Below, piece after piece: positions 1 to 8,735 of a DNA stretch of 15,490 nt (positions are counted from its first letter, which is position 1; the number at the start of each line of letters is the position of its first letter). Made by a program: the position numbers and the translations under genes. The notes beneath the pieces are model-generated. The model was not told the origin of the DNA and ran no database searches. It worked only from the letters and a program-made list of their open reading frames with translations. The stretch covers positions 1 through 15,490 of the forward strand of contig WREE01000032.1 in assembly GCA_009779515.1 (NCBI GenBank), given 5' to 3'. The DNA is from Symbiobacteriaceae bacterium. Lineage in GTDB: Bacteria > Bacillota > JAAYKD01 > WRDA01.

Positions 1-353
1 AAAGTGAAAACCTTCTCCTGGAAGCGCACCGCTTCTGCTTCCAGAAAACCTAACTCATCTAAAACAATGAAACCCCCGGAGGCTTCCAGCTTATCCAAGA
101 TCCCCCATAATAACACTTCAAAAGCGGAAAGCACCGCCACCGGCCTACCTCCCGGCTGCCTGACGGCAATACAATAAGCTTCATCGTCATGCTTCTTACC
201 AAAGGCAGAACCATAAACCCGCTGCACTCCCTGGGCATCCACCTCACCCATATAGGTTTGGATACCTTGATAAGGCTTGGCCTGCTCTGCCAAAAAGCGC
301 TTGATGGCAGTGCTTTTCCCCACCCCTCGCTCACCGGTCAAAAACAGATGCAT
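1..353 (-). CDS. THEP1-type nucleoside triphosphatase, partial (3' end outside window)
   Basis: Only the first 117 or so residues are present; the gene runs off the left edge. The product begins MHLFLTGERGVGKST, so the Walker A motif GERGVGKST lies at about residues 7-15, right at the N terminus. A Walker B-like strand, GGFIVLDELGFLE, follows near residue 95. An N-terminal P-loop and a hydrophobic strand ending in DELG fit the NTPase_1/THEP1 family (usually about 170-190 residues), which hydrolyses nucleoside triphosphates and whose biological role is poorly defined. The start at 353 is supported by an AAAGGAGAG Shine-Dalgarno 7 bases upstream. It is divergent from tldD with a 186-base gap. 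The family call is from recognised motifs; the cellular role is unknown. Confidence 0.85.
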   Translation of the reverse strand, partial: MHLFLTGERGVGKSTAIKRFLAEQAKPYQGIQTYMGEVDAQGVQRVYGSAFGKKHDDEAYCIAVRQPGGRPVAVLSAFEVLLWGILDKLEASGGFIVLDELGFLEAEAVRFQEKVFT

Positions 354-539
354 GGTGACACTCTCCTTTTCCTGGTTGGTCATCGGTAGCGGCAAGGAAT
401 CCTCTTAGGCAAACAAGCAATGAAGGAATACTGTTGCCATCGTGGAATTATTATATAACGGACGGCAGGAGAGCAGTTTGGCACCTCACCCCATTGCCTG
501 CAGTTTAAAGCAGTAACATATTTTTACAGGAGGGCGATT
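354..539. promoter_or_regulatory. Divergent intergenic region between the NTPase and tldD
   Basis: This gap must carry the start signals for both divergent genes. On the minus strand a perfect TATAAT lies at 455-450, which would give the NTPase a leader of roughly 90 bases, but no good -35 box is seen at the right distance. On the plus strand TTGCCA (434-439) precedes TATAAC (454-459) with a spacer of only 14 bases, shorter than usual. A short CTGC/GCAG hairpin around 500-515 and the tldD Shine-Dalgarno AGGAGGG just before 540 complete the region. The promoter assignments are weak. Confidence 0.3.
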
Positions 540-1967
540 ATGGATAAGATTAACTGGCGAGCTGAAACCTTCGAAACAGTAAAAGCTTTTTTACTGGAGA
601 AACTGAACCTGGCTGATGTAGACTACTGTGAAATTCGTATTGAAGACAGCCGCGATTTACAAATTATGCATCAGGGGCAGGCTTTGGAGCAGGTGCGCAG
701 TAACAACCTTTTTGGGGGTAATGTGCGAGCGCTGTATCACGGTGGCTGGGGGTTTGCTACCTTTAACGACCTGGACGATTTAGAAGCCAATTTGCGCCTA
801 GCCTGTGATCAAGCGAAGGCGGCAGGGGCTTTGGTGCAAGAGCAAAGCCAGCTGGCTGAAGTGCCGGTAGTAGTGGAAGATGTCTGTCCCAACTGGACTT
901 TGCATCCCGAAGCGGTTTCCTTAGACGAAAAGGTGCGTATTTTAGGGCATTACCAGCAACTGGTTCTCTCCTACCCTAATATCCCCTCCTGTTCGGTCTT
1001 TTTCCAGGAGCGCTGCACCACCGTCTGGTTTGTTAACTCGGAAGGAACCGCCATCCGTCAGGAAAAAGTCGACACCGCAGCTTCTGTAACCGCCCACGGC
1101 CGCAAAGGGGATGTTTCGGTGAGCCCCAGTGTAGCTACCGGCTCCTCCCAAGGTTTAGACCACATGTTGAACTTAGACCAGCAAATTAAAGAAATGTGCG
1201 AACTAACGCAAAATCTTTTAGATGCTCCCCCCATGAAAGCCGGAGTTTATACCGTAATTTGCGATCCTGCCCACACCGGTCTCTTTGTCCACGAAGCTTT
1301 TGGGCACCTCAGCGAAGCCGACGATCTGGCCAAGAGCCCTGGTTTTCTCAAAGCCATGAGCTTAGGACGCGTCCTGGGCAAACCTATCCTGGATATTTAT
1401 GAAACCGGTGAATTTATGCATGTTCGCGGCGGCTTAATCTACGATGATGAAGGTGTCGCCTGTAAGCGCGCCGACCTAGTTAAAGAAGGGGTGTTAGTGG
1501 GACGCCTGCACAACCGCTGGAGCGCAGCCAAACTGGCAGAAGAAGGCACCGTACTGACAGGTAGCGCCAGAGCTATTAACTATATCTTTCCTCCCATTGT
1601 CAGAATGCGCAATACCTGCATCGGCATAGGCGAGAGCAGCTTCGAAGATATGCTGAAAGATGTCAAGCTGGGAGTTTATGCTATCGGTTCCGGGGGCGGT
1701 CAGACCAATGGTGAGATGTTCAACTTTGCCGCTCACTATGCCTACATGATCCGAGATGGCAAACTGGCGGAGCTGGTGCGGGATGTTAAGCTGATGGGCA
1801 ATGTCTTTACTACCTTAGAGAATATCGATATGGTGGGTAACGACCTAGGTCCCTTTGGCGGTGGAGCCGGTGGTTGCGGCAAAGGTAGCCAGTCTCCTCT
1901 GCCTACCGGCGGCGTTTGCCCCCACATCCGTATTCAAAACGTCATCCTGGGAGGTGTGAAAGAGTGA
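540..1967 (+). CDS. tldD: TldD metalloprotease
   Basis: This 475-residue protein has the length and motifs of TldD, the catalytic half of the TldD/TldE zinc protease. The metal motif HEAFGH (H251, E252, H256) matches the family HExxxH. Near the C terminus GGCGKGSQ places Cys446 where TldD carries its third zinc ligand. In characterised systems TldD/E is a cytosolic heterodimer that degrades unfolded peptides threaded into its cavity, trims the leader of microcin B17 and degrades the CcdA antitoxin. The substrate here is not evident. The start has an AGGAGGG Shine-Dalgarno at optimal spacing. It is the first gene of a two-gene operon whose partner starts inside its stop codon. All key residues are present, so an active enzyme is expected. 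Confidence 0.95.
   Translation: MDKINWRAETFETVKAFLLEKLNLADVDYCEIRIEDSRDLQIMHQGQALEQVRSNNLFGGNVRALYHGGWGFATFNDLDDLEANLRLACDQAKAAGALVQEQSQLAEVPVVVEDVCPNWTLHPEAVSLDEKVRILGHYQQLVLSYPNIPSCSVFFQERCTTVWFVNSEGTAIRQEKVDTAASVTAHGRKGDVSVSPSVATGSSQGLDHMLNLDQQIKEMCELTQNLLDAPPMKAGVYTVICDPAHTGLFVHEAFGHLSEADDLAKSPGFLKAMSLGRVLGKPILDIYETGEFMHVRGGLIYDDEGVACKRADLVKEGVLVGRLHNRWSAAKLAEEGTVLTGSARAINYIFPPIVRMRNTCIGIGESSFEDMLKDVKLGVYAIGSGGGQTNGEMFNFAAHYAYMIRDGKLAELVRDVKLMGNVFTTLENIDMVGNDLGPFGGGAGGCGKGSQSPLPTGGVCPHIRIQNVILGGVKE
1949..1967 (+). promoter_or_regulatory. Ribosome site and GTGA start/stop overlap of tldD-tldE
   Basis: GGGAGGTG lies 8 bases before the GTG at 1964, and the TGA of tldD occupies 1965-1967. 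This fixes the tldE start and indicates coupled translation. Confidence 0.8.
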
Positions 1968-3238
1968 GCCTACGAGAGCATCTCCCCTGGGGCGCCAGTT
2001 ACGAGCTCAGCCGTGTCCGCAACCAAAGTAAAACTACCGCTTTCCGCGGTAACTCCTTTGAAAGTATTGAAAGCGCCGACCGCTTAAACGAAACCTTGCG
2101 TCTGCAACACCAAGGTAAGCTAAGCATTGCCGTTAGCAGCAAACCCCACAGCAGTCTGGCACTTTTGCAGCAAGCCATTGCCGCCTTGCCTTACGGCTCC
2201 GCCCATACTATCCCTTTCGTTGGCGACAGCCCAATTAAAGAGCTTCATCTGGAAGACCCCGACGATCTTACCTCCCAGCAGGTTATTGAACAGCTCAGCG
2301 CTTTAGTCGCCGACTTGCGCGCCTTGGATTCTCGTTTGTCGGTCTCGGCAGGCATACAATCTACCAAAACCGAGCTAACTCTTGAAACCAGCCTGGGCTT
2401 TAACCACAGCTACCGCAAAACGGTTTGGGGTGGTTATGCCGGTTTAGAGCTGGTTCAAGGGGACGACAAAGTAGATCTTTCCCATGCGGTGCTTAACTCA
2501 GGACCGAAGTTGAACTTTCAGGAGATAAAAGATGAACTAGCTGATCTTCTGAACTACTCCAAAGAGGTAGTAGATTTTATTCCCGGCTCTTACCCGGTTA
2601 TCTTTGCCCCTGGTGAAGTGGGCAGTATTATCAATCCGGTGCTAGCTTGCGTAAACGGTATGTCAGTAGCCAGGCAGCTCTCCCCCTGGGCCGATAAGCT
2701 AGGGCAGGAACTTCTGGATCCCCGCTTCAACCTGGTGGATGACGGCTCCCTGGAGCGCTCTGTCTTTTCCGTCCCCTTCGACAGTGAAGGTACCCCCACC
2801 AGACGCAACATTCTAGTCCAAAATGGCTCTCCGGTAGGTCTAATTCTCGACCGCAAAACCGGCGCCCTCTTAGGCAAAGAGAGTACCGGCAACGCCAGCG
2901 GCGGCAGCGCACCTATGTATCATCACCTGCAGCTGGCTACAGGTAGCAAAACCTTAGAGGAACTTATTAGCTCCGTCGAGTACGGTATGCTTATCTATGA
3001 CACCATGGGTTCCTGGTCGGGTAACCCTTATGCCGGTATTGTCTCAGGAACGGTAGCCTTAGGGCTGAAAATTGAAAAAGGCAAGATTGTCGGTCGGGTT
3101 AAAGATTGTATGTTTACGATTAACGCCTTTGAGCATCTGCGCCAACACTTTATCGATTGTTCCCAGGTAGCCAAGCCCGCATGGAATCATCTCTTCCCCC
3201 ACGTTTTGCTAGACGAGGTAGTTATTTCTTCCAAGTAA
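1964..3238 (+). CDS. tldE: TldE/PmbA, non-catalytic partner of TldD
   Basis: Begins with GTG at 1964, overlapping the tldD stop in a GTGA arrangement, and preceded by GGGAGGTG about 8 bases upstream; product 424 residues (MSLREHLPWGASYELSRVRN). An upstream ATG at 1916 is in frame but would overlap tldD by 52 bases and lacks the good ribosome site. The protein is homologous in layout to TldD. At the place where TldD has its HExxxH helix it reads APGEVGSIINPVLA, so the zinc site is absent, as expected of TldE/PmbA. In known pairs TldE is required for assembly and peptide processing with TldD. The overlap suggests translational coupling and equal production. A terminator follows at 3280. Function is assigned by family. 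Confidence 0.93.
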   Translation: MSLREHLPWGASYELSRVRNQSKTTAFRGNSFESIESADRLNETLRLQHQGKLSIAVSSKPHSSLALLQQAIAALPYGSAHTIPFVGDSPIKELHLEDPDDLTSQQVIEQLSALVADLRALDSRLSVSAGIQSTKTELTLETSLGFNHSYRKTVWGGYAGLELVQGDDKVDLSHAVLNSGPKLNFQEIKDELADLLNYSKEVVDFIPGSYPVIFAPGEVGSIINPVLACVNGMSVARQLSPWADKLGQELLDPRFNLVDDGSLERSVFSVPFDSEGTPTRRNILVQNGSPVGLILDRKTGALLGKESTGNASGGSAPMYHHLQLATGSKTLEELISSVEYGMLIYDTMGSWSGNPYAGIVSGTVALGLKIEKGKIVGRVKDCMFTINAFEHLRQHFIDCSQVAKPAWNHLFPHVLLDEVVISSK

Positions 3239-3279
3239 AGTTTATCCTACCTCCGGAGCTCTCCCCTTGGTTTCCCCAG

Positions 3280-3318
3280 CCCCGGTACTTCCGAAAGATA
3301 AGGAGGTACCGGGGTTTT
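3280..3318 (+). terminator. Rho-independent terminator after tldD-tldE
   Basis: A perfect 9-bp stem, CCCCGGTAC (3280-3288) with GTACCGGGG (3306-3314), closes a 17-base loop and is followed by TTTT. The T-run is only on the plus-strand side, so it serves the tld operon and is not an obvious terminator for the minus-strand glycosyltransferase that ends at 3366. Confidence 0.85.
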
Positions 3319-3365
3319 AGTAACGATTTTGGCAGGAATAAACAGGTAGGGCAACGAAGTAAAGG

Positions 3366-4298
3366 TTATTCCATACTCATTTCCTGGATAATATAAACGG
3401 GACGACCCTTAATTTCCCAGTACATTTTACCTAAGTACAGGGCGACAATACCCAGTGAGAGACAAACCATCCCGCTACAACCACAAATAAGTACGATTAA
3501 AAAGGGACGCTCCCCAGCGGCACTCGGCCCTACCCCAAGCAAATAAAGCAAGGCCCCTAAGGCTACCAGCAGCAACCCCCCGCCCAAATAGAGGGGTAGG
3601 GCTAAGGGCGCAGTGGTATAACCCAAAATCCCTTGCAAAGAGTAGTGGAACAACCCCACAAAAGACCATTTGCTGCTACCCGCCACCCGTTCGACATTCT
3701 CGTAGGGTAGCCATTTAGTTTTATAGCCTACCCAGGCGTAAAGCCCTTTGGCAAAACGGTTATACTCCGGCAGTGCCAGGATAGCCAGAGCCACTTGGCG
3801 GGTAAATAGAGCAAAATCGGTAGCCCCATCCACCAGTTTTGTTGGCGAAACGCTGTTCATTAAACGGTAAAAGCTCCGGGCAAAGAAGGAGCGCAGAGGA
3901 GCTTCCCCCCGGCGAGAGGTGCGCCTAGCAGCTACATAGTCGTAGCCTTCGTTAGCTATGGCGGCAAACATCTCCAGAAGCATAACCGGGGGATGCTGCA
4001 GGTCGGCATCGAGGACGGCGACAAAGTCACCCTGGCTGTGCTGTAAACCGGCATAAATAGCCGCCTCTTTGCCAAAATTTCGTGAAAAAGAGAGATAATC
4101 CAGACGAGGATCTCTCTCCCTAAGAGCTTTAATTATCGCCAAGGTGCTGTCACGGGAACCGTCATTCACCAGTAAAAAACGGCAAGATAAGCCATGCTCA
4201 TCCAGCAGTAGCTGACTCACTCTGGTTATTTCCGCATACAGCTTTGCCAACGAAGCCTCTTCGTTATAACAAGGTATAACCATCGTAAGGGTTGACAT
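3366..4298 (-). CDS. Polyprenyl-phosphate glycosyltransferase, GT2 family (CsbB/GtrB-like)
   Basis: This 310-residue protein has an N-terminal GT-A domain (MSTLTMVIPCYNEE at residues 1-14, VNDGSRDS at 44-51, and the metal/nucleotide DxD as VLDADLQHPP with D97 and D99). After the domain come RFAKGL (181-186) and SSKWSF (208-213), typical of the DPM1/GtrB/CsbB group. Two hydrophobic segments at about 228-254 and 266-290 anchor the C terminus. Enzymes of this build move a sugar from a nucleotide donor to undecaprenyl phosphate on the inner membrane face. The start has GGAGAGG just upstream. It is divergent from a YfhO-family gene, which suggests it supplies that protein with lipid-linked sugar. 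The sugar itself cannot be read from the sequence. Confidence 0.92.
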   Translation of the reverse strand: MSTLTMVIPCYNEEASLAKLYAEITRVSQLLLDEHGLSCRFLLVNDGSRDSTLAIIKALRERDPRLDYLSFSRNFGKEAAIYAGLQHSQGDFVAVLDADLQHPPVMLLEMFAAIANEGYDYVAARRTSRRGEAPLRSFFARSFYRLMNSVSPTKLVDGATDFALFTRQVALAILALPEYNRFAKGLYAWVGYKTKWLPYENVERVAGSSKWSFVGLFHYSLQGILGYTTAPLALPLYLGGGLLLVALGALLYLLGVGPSAAGERPFLIVLICGCSGMVCLSLGIVALYLGKMYWEIKGRPVYIIQEMSME

Positions 4299-4386
4299 AA
4301 CATCCTCTCCTGCTTCGAGCTGGTGTAATTATAGCACGCCTGGCTCACCTTCTGCAAACAAAACCGACGGAGGTGTTCTCCCTGTT
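4299..4386. promoter_or_regulatory. Divergent promoter region between glycosyltransferase and yfhO
   Basis: The 88-base gap carries a perfect TATAAT on the minus strand (4333-4328). A start about 6-7 bases beyond it would give the glycosyltransferase a leader of roughly 23 bases. A TTGCAG-like -35 at 4357-4352 with an 18-base spacer is only a partial match. On the plus side the yfhO ribosome site GGAGGTG ends 11 bases before the GTG start, a rather long spacing. A shared control region is an inference from the arrangement. Confidence 0.4.
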
Positions 4387-7023
4387 GTGAACAATACCGT
4401 AACTCTCCCTGAAGAGGCGCCGGAGCTAAACCTTCCCCCCCCCGACCTCTTAGCCACCCGCTCCGCTAACTTCTACCTGGCTTGGGCTTTTGCCACCCCG
4501 TTCCTCCTCATGGCTTTAGCCTTTGCAGTAAATGGCATTTTTCCTTTTGCCAAACGCCAAATTATGGTTACCGACTTATGGCAGCAGTATTACCCTTTCC
4601 TGAGGGAGTATTGGCACCGCCTGCGCGAGGGTGCTTCTTTGCTTTGGTCATGGTCTTCCGGCTTAGGCTTTAACTACCTGGCACTCATCGCCTACTACCT
4701 GGCTTCCCCTTTAAACCTGCTTATAGCTCTCTTCCCCCTTGCCTGGCTCAGAGAGGTTATTACTTTACTGCTGCTGCTTAAAATCGGCTTGGCCGGCTTT
4801 TTTTGTGCTCTTTACCTGCGCCACGCCTGGCCGGTAACTCCCATCCCTGGGGGGATTCCGCCGCCGGTAGCCTGGCTATCCCTCTCCACCGCCTATGCTT
4901 TGTCTGCTTTCACCTTAGGCTACTACTGGAATATCATGTGGATGGACACGGTGGCTCTCCTTCCTCTCATAGCTTTAGGGTTGCACCAATTGATGCGTCA
5001 AGGGCGCTGCACCCTTTATATTGGCGCTTTAGCCGTAGGCGTTATCAGTAACTTCTACATCGGCTATATTGTCTGTATCTATGTGGCGCTCCTTTTTGGA
5101 GTTTATTGCCTCTCCTTAGCTCTCTCCTGGCGCGACATCTGCCGGCGCTTTGGCCTAATTGCCCTCAGCTCAGGGGTAGCCTTAGGGCTAACCGCCTTTA
5201 TTACCCTTCCTGCCTACCACGCTTTGCAAAACGCCTATAGCGCTGCCACCCGCTTCCCCACTTCTGCTTCCTTTTTTGAAAGCTTTACCGCTATTATGGG
5301 CAATTTTCTCCCTTTTCTCATACCCACCAGTATTGAAGGACTACCCAATATCTACTGCGGTTGGCTCACTCTGATGCTCACCGCTCTCTACTTGGTAACT
5401 TCCCGCCTCTCCTGGCGTGAGCGCCTTGCCCACACCGCTTTAGTAGCTCTTCTGCTGCTTAGCTGCAACCTGAACATGCTCAGCTTCATCTGGCACGGCT
5501 TCCATGTCCCTAACCAGCTCCCCTACCGCCTCTCCTTCCTTATTCCTTTCACTTTAGTCACCATGGCTTACCGAGCTTTGACCTCCCTGGAGCGCTTCGG
5601 TGCCCCGGAGCTGCTAGCCCTGGGAGGTGGCGCCTTAATTCCTTTAGCTTCAGCTGCCTTTGGCTCCCAGCCAGATTACGCTTTATACCTGGGGATAGCT
5701 TTGGGCATGGTGTACCTGCTTCTTCTCTTAGGACGCCAGCGCTCCTGGTCTCGCCTGGGAAGGTATGGTTCCCTGATGCTACTTATCGTAGTCCTTGTAG
5801 AGCACACTGCCAGTACCATTGTGGGGGTAACCTCCGTAGGTACTACCTCCCGGGAGACCTACCTCTGGCTTTACGACCCTATTCAGGAGCTGCTCGCCCA
5901 GCGCGAAGAGCCTGGGGAACAATTTTATCGCACCGATTTTACCAAATGGTATACCCACAACGACCCCACTATTTATGGCTACGAGGGCATCACCTTTTTC
6001 TCCTCCACCGCCAATGTTAAAACCACCCGTTTTATGGAAGGTATGGGAGTTCCAGCCTGGGATGCTGCCAGTCGCTACTACTTTAGCGAAACCTCCCCCC
6101 TAACTAACGCTTTCCTGGGGCTGCGCTACCTTATCAGCCGCGACGGCAGCTACTACGATACCCATAGCTGGGAGGTAACTGCCCAGTCAGGTTATTCTCT
6201 CCTCCTGGAAAACCGCTACCATCTTCCTTTCGCCTTCTGGCTACCCCAGGAAGCGCAAGAGTTTACCCCTGACAACTTCAACCCCCTCCAGGCACAAAAC
6301 CAGCTTTTTTCTTTAGCCACCGGTCTGAGCGGTAACCTTTTCACCCTCCAGGATATCCTCTATGCCAGCCACAGCAACTATGCCGTCACCCGACGTGACT
6401 TGGGGGATTACTACTACTACCGCCACGAAGGGGTCAGTGAAGGCAACCTTAAATGGCACTACGAAATTGCCCAAAGCGGCTATTACTACGCTTTCGCTAA
6501 AATAGATTATGGCAGCAACCTGGAGGTGCTGTTGAATAACAGTAGTATGCGCTCCATCGAAAACCGGCGCGCCAATATCTTCAGTTGTGGCTGGCTAAAT
6601 ACCGGCGATACCCTTACCTTAACAGCTCCTCTTACTTCCCCCTACGGCAATATCCGTGTCTACGTGGCACGCTTTGATGAAATGCTATTTAACGAAGGGT
6701 ATGCCTTGCTCGCCGGGTATCCTTGCACCTTGGAGCACTTCGGTGACACTTCCTTCCGTGGCACTATCACCAGCCCCCAAGCTGGCTGGCTTTACACCTC
6801 TCTCCCCTACGAAGAAGGGTGGTCGGCATATATAGACGGCAAGCCAGCGGAGATAACCCTCCTGGGAGGCGCTATGGCGGCTATCCCCTTAGCCGCCGGA
6901 GAACAGACCATACACTTTACCTACCACAATGCCGGATTAAAACTGGGCCTGGGAACAACCCTGGCAGCAGCTCTGGGCTATCTGGCTTTGAGCTATCGGG
7001 AGCGGCGCCTTAAAGCTTTGTAA
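4387..7023 (+). CDS. yfhO: YfhO-family membrane glycosyltransferase (GT-C type)
   Basis: This 878-residue protein matches the family in length and plan. A polytopic membrane half (about residues 30-480, many hydrophobic segments) is followed by an extracellular beta-rich half and a last membrane helix near 855-870, ending in basic residues. The motif VTDLWQQYYPFLREYW, with Asp63, lies in the first outer loop, where GT-C enzymes keep a catalytic acidic residue. In Bacillus, YfhO works with a CsbB-type transferase and a GtcA-type flippase to glycosylate lipoteichoic acid. Here the CsbB-like partner is the adjacent divergent gene; no GtcA-like small membrane protein is in the window. The start is GTG, since no in-frame ATG lies nearby. 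The outer domain is unusually rich in tyrosine runs (for example DYYYYRH near residue 675). Acceptor unknown. Confidence 0.88.
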   Translation: MNNTVTLPEEAPELNLPPPDLLATRSANFYLAWAFATPFLLMALAFAVNGIFPFAKRQIMVTDLWQQYYPFLREYWHRLREGASLLWSWSSGLGFNYLALIAYYLASPLNLLIALFPLAWLREVITLLLLLKIGLAGFFCALYLRHAWPVTPIPGGIPPPVAWLSLSTAYALSAFTLGYYWNIMWMDTVALLPLIALGLHQLMRQGRCTLYIGALAVGVISNFYIGYIVCIYVALLFGVYCLSLALSWRDICRRFGLIALSSGVALGLTAFITLPAYHALQNAYSAATRFPTSASFFESFTAIMGNFLPFLIPTSIEGLPNIYCGWLTLMLTALYLVTSRLSWRERLAHTALVALLLLSCNLNMLSFIWHGFHVPNQLPYRLSFLIPFTLVTMAYRALTSLERFGAPELLALGGGALIPLASAAFGSQPDYALYLGIALGMVYLLLLLGRQRSWSRLGRYGSLMLLIVVLVEHTASTIVGVTSVGTTSRETYLWLYDPIQELLAQREEPGEQFYRTDFTKWYTHNDPTIYGYEGITFFSSTANVKTTRFMEGMGVPAWDAASRYYFSETSPLTNAFLGLRYLISRDGSYYDTHSWEVTAQSGYSLLLENRYHLPFAFWLPQEAQEFTPDNFNPLQAQNQLFSLATGLSGNLFTLQDILYASHSNYAVTRRDLGDYYYYRHEGVSEGNLKWHYEIAQSGYYYAFAKIDYGSNLEVLLNNSSMRSIENRRANIFSCGWLNTGDTLTLTAPLTSPYGNIRVYVARFDEMLFNEGYALLAGYPCTLEHFGDTSFRGTITSPQAGWLYTSLPYEEGWSAYIDGKPAEITLLGGAMAAIPLAAGEQTIHFTYHNAGLKLGLGTTLAAALGYLALSYRERRLKAL

Positions 7024-7132
7024 ACCTCCTAAGGCCTATCCCCAACCTCTCTGCTCACCTAATCGGCCTGCACCGTCGCCGCTTCCGGTTAAATAGCAGC
7101 TATCGACTCCCCGTATTTAAGGAGCAGCCATA
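7024..7132 (+). other. Intergenic gap before the ABC exporter operon
   Basis: No clear terminator for yfhO and no convincing promoter were found in these 109 bases. The only firm signal is AAGGAG at 7119-7124, 8 bases before the first permease start. Read-through from yfhO into the ABC genes is therefore possible. Confidence 0.4.
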
Positions 7133-7906
7133 ATGCTTAAACTATACGCTACCGCTTCTCTTAAAGCCTCGGAGAAGCTGCGAGGCGGCATCATCTACCT
7201 GCTGCCGGACATCGCTCTTAGGGTGATCTCTTTAGTAACTTTGCTCTACCTCTGGCGCACCCTCTTTGCTTCAGGTGCCGGACAGGAGATCGACCTAAGC
7301 CTCTCCCAGATGATGAGCTATACCCTCTTAAGCGAAATCCTCTACGATCTCCTGGTTATTGCTACCCCTGCTTCCCAGTGGCTCTACGAAGGACTTTTCC
7401 TCTCCTTATACCAGCGCCCCCTGGGAGTTCTCTCTCAGCTCCTCGCTCTCACTATAGGCGGCTGGATCCCTAACCTCCTCCTCTTCTCCCTCCCCCTCGC
7501 TCTCAGCGCCCCTCTCTGGCCAATCCGTATCCTGCCCGTAAGTTGGCTCTTCCTCCCCAGCCTCCTCCTCTGCATGATGGTTGGCTTTGCCATCGACCTC
7601 CTCTTCGCCTGCCTGATCATCCGTATGCAGCGCATTTCCTGGGTAGTCACTGTTATCCGGGGAGCTGTCGTCGCCATCTTTTCCGGCGCTCTTATCCCCT
7701 TCGCGGCTCTTCCCTACGGTATTGGCAACTGGTTGCAGTTCTCGCCTTTTGGCGCTCTGGCAGGGGCGCCCTTAGCCATTGCCATCGGCAGCCCTATCCC
7801 CTGGCAGCTCATCCTTAGTCAGCTACTGTGGTGCGTTATCCTCTGGCCTCTGTTATACCTTTTCTATAATGCTTCCCGAGAAGAGATGATGTCCTATGGA
7901 GGTTAA
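7133..7906 (+). CDS. ABC-2 type exporter permease, first subunit
   Basis: A 257-residue integral membrane protein with about six hydrophobic segments and no soluble domain. An N-terminal amphipathic stretch leads into the first helix at about residues 20-48, and the last segment is near 225-247. Together with its two downstream neighbours it matches the three-gene uncharacterised ABC-2 exporter type (COG4587/COG3694 permeases with a COG4586 ATPase), so it is probably one half of a heterodimeric membrane channel. The start is supported by AAGGAG at 7119. It overlaps the next permease by 11 bases, which implies co-translation. The transported substrate cannot be inferred. Confidence 0.85.
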   Translation: MLKLYATASLKASEKLRGGIIYLLPDIALRVISLVTLLYLWRTLFASGAGQEIDLSLSQMMSYTLLSEILYDLLVIATPASQWLYEGLFLSLYQRPLGVLSQLLALTIGGWIPNLLLFSLPLALSAPLWPIRILPVSWLFLPSLLLCMMVGFAIDLLFACLIIRMQRISWVVTVIRGAVVAIFSGALIPFAALPYGIGNWLQFSPFGALAGAPLAIAIGSPIPWQLILSQLLWCVILWPLLYLFYNASREEMMSYGG

Positions 7907-8735
7907 GCGCGTTTTTAGCTTACTGGGGTTATATGCCCGCATGGACTTGGCATGGTTTCTACGGGATACCAAGCACTGCCTCATCTGTATTCTAGGCGAC
8001 CTCCTGAGCAATATAGCGGCTATTTCTGGCGTCTTTCTCCTGGCACTGCGCTTTCAAAACTTTGGCGGCATGAACGACAGTGAAGTCCTCTTTATGCTCA
8101 GCTACCTTATGGCGATGAGCGGTATCCAGGAAATCTTCCTGCGCAACTGTAACGTCAGCTATATCAGTCGCCGTATCGGTCGCGGACAGCTGGAGCATAT
8201 GCTGCTGCTGCCTCTCCCCCTCCCTCTGCAGCTTCTCACCGAGGGATTTATTCCTTTTTCCGGTAACGGTACTCTCATCTCCGGCTTTATTCTTCTGCGC
8301 TACTCCCTCCTGCGCCTGGAGTTGCAACCTCACGGTTGGTGGTGGCTAAGCTTAACCGGCAGCCTGGTCTTAAGTGTAGTTACGGTGATAGGCGCCTCTT
8401 ATCTCTTTGCTACTTCTGCCTTTTATGCCCCCGTGGCTTGCGAGGAGATATCTTCCCGCGTCTTTGGAGTAGCCGATGCCCTAAAAATTTTTCCCCTCTC
8501 GGGCATGCCCCTGGGGCTGCAAATAACCCTATGCTCGGTATTACCGGTAGGGTTGCTCGGTTGGTTTCCCTGCCTGGCGCTTCTAGGCAAGGCTCCCCTG
8601 GGGCTCCCCGGTTGGTTCCCTTTAGCCTTTGCTGCAACCCTCTGGCTTATCACCCTTACCCTCTTTAAGAAAGGACTACGTCACTATGCCAGCATCGGCA
8701 TCAACCGCTACTCCGCCATCGGACATCGCCGTTAA
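7896..8735 (+). CDS. ABC-2 type exporter permease, second subunit
   Basis: A 279-residue membrane protein starting with ATG inside the end of the first permease (11-base overlap). An AAGAGATG stretch upstream is only a weak ribosome site, so translation probably depends on coupling. Around six hydrophobic segments are visible, among them about 22-48, a pair near residues 115-165 and a C-terminal helix near 240-258. The N-terminal plan (short cytosolic stretch, RMDLAWFLRDTK, then a helix) fits the second permease of the COG4586/4587/3694 exporter group. The 3' end overlaps the ATPase gene by 50 bases. Substrate unknown. Confidence 0.83.
   Translation: MEVKRVFSLLGLYARMDLAWFLRDTKHCLICILGDLLSNIAAISGVFLLALRFQNFGGMNDSEVLFMLSYLMAMSGIQEIFLRNCNVSYISRRIGRGQLEHMLLLPLPLPLQLLTEGFIPFSGNGTLISGFILLRYSLLRLELQPHGWWWLSLTGSLVLSVVTVIGASYLFATSAFYAPVACEEISSRVFGVADALKIFPLSGMPLGLQITLCSVLPVGLLGWFPCLALLGKAPLGLPGWFPLAFAATLWLITLTLFKKGLRHYASIGINRYSAIGHRR

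Noticed and set aside
59..334. 91-codon minus-strand frame at the left edge
   Set aside because: It is out of frame with the Walker A-containing NTPase (start 353), which has the better motif and ribosome site.
1916..1963. Upstream ATG start for tldE
   Set aside because: It would overlap tldD by 52 bases and lacks the GGGAGGTG that precedes GTG 1964.
8629..8685. Upstream ATG start for the ABC ATPase
   Set aside because: It would add 19 residues lying in the permease gene with no ribosome site; ATG 8686 has AAAGGA upstream.
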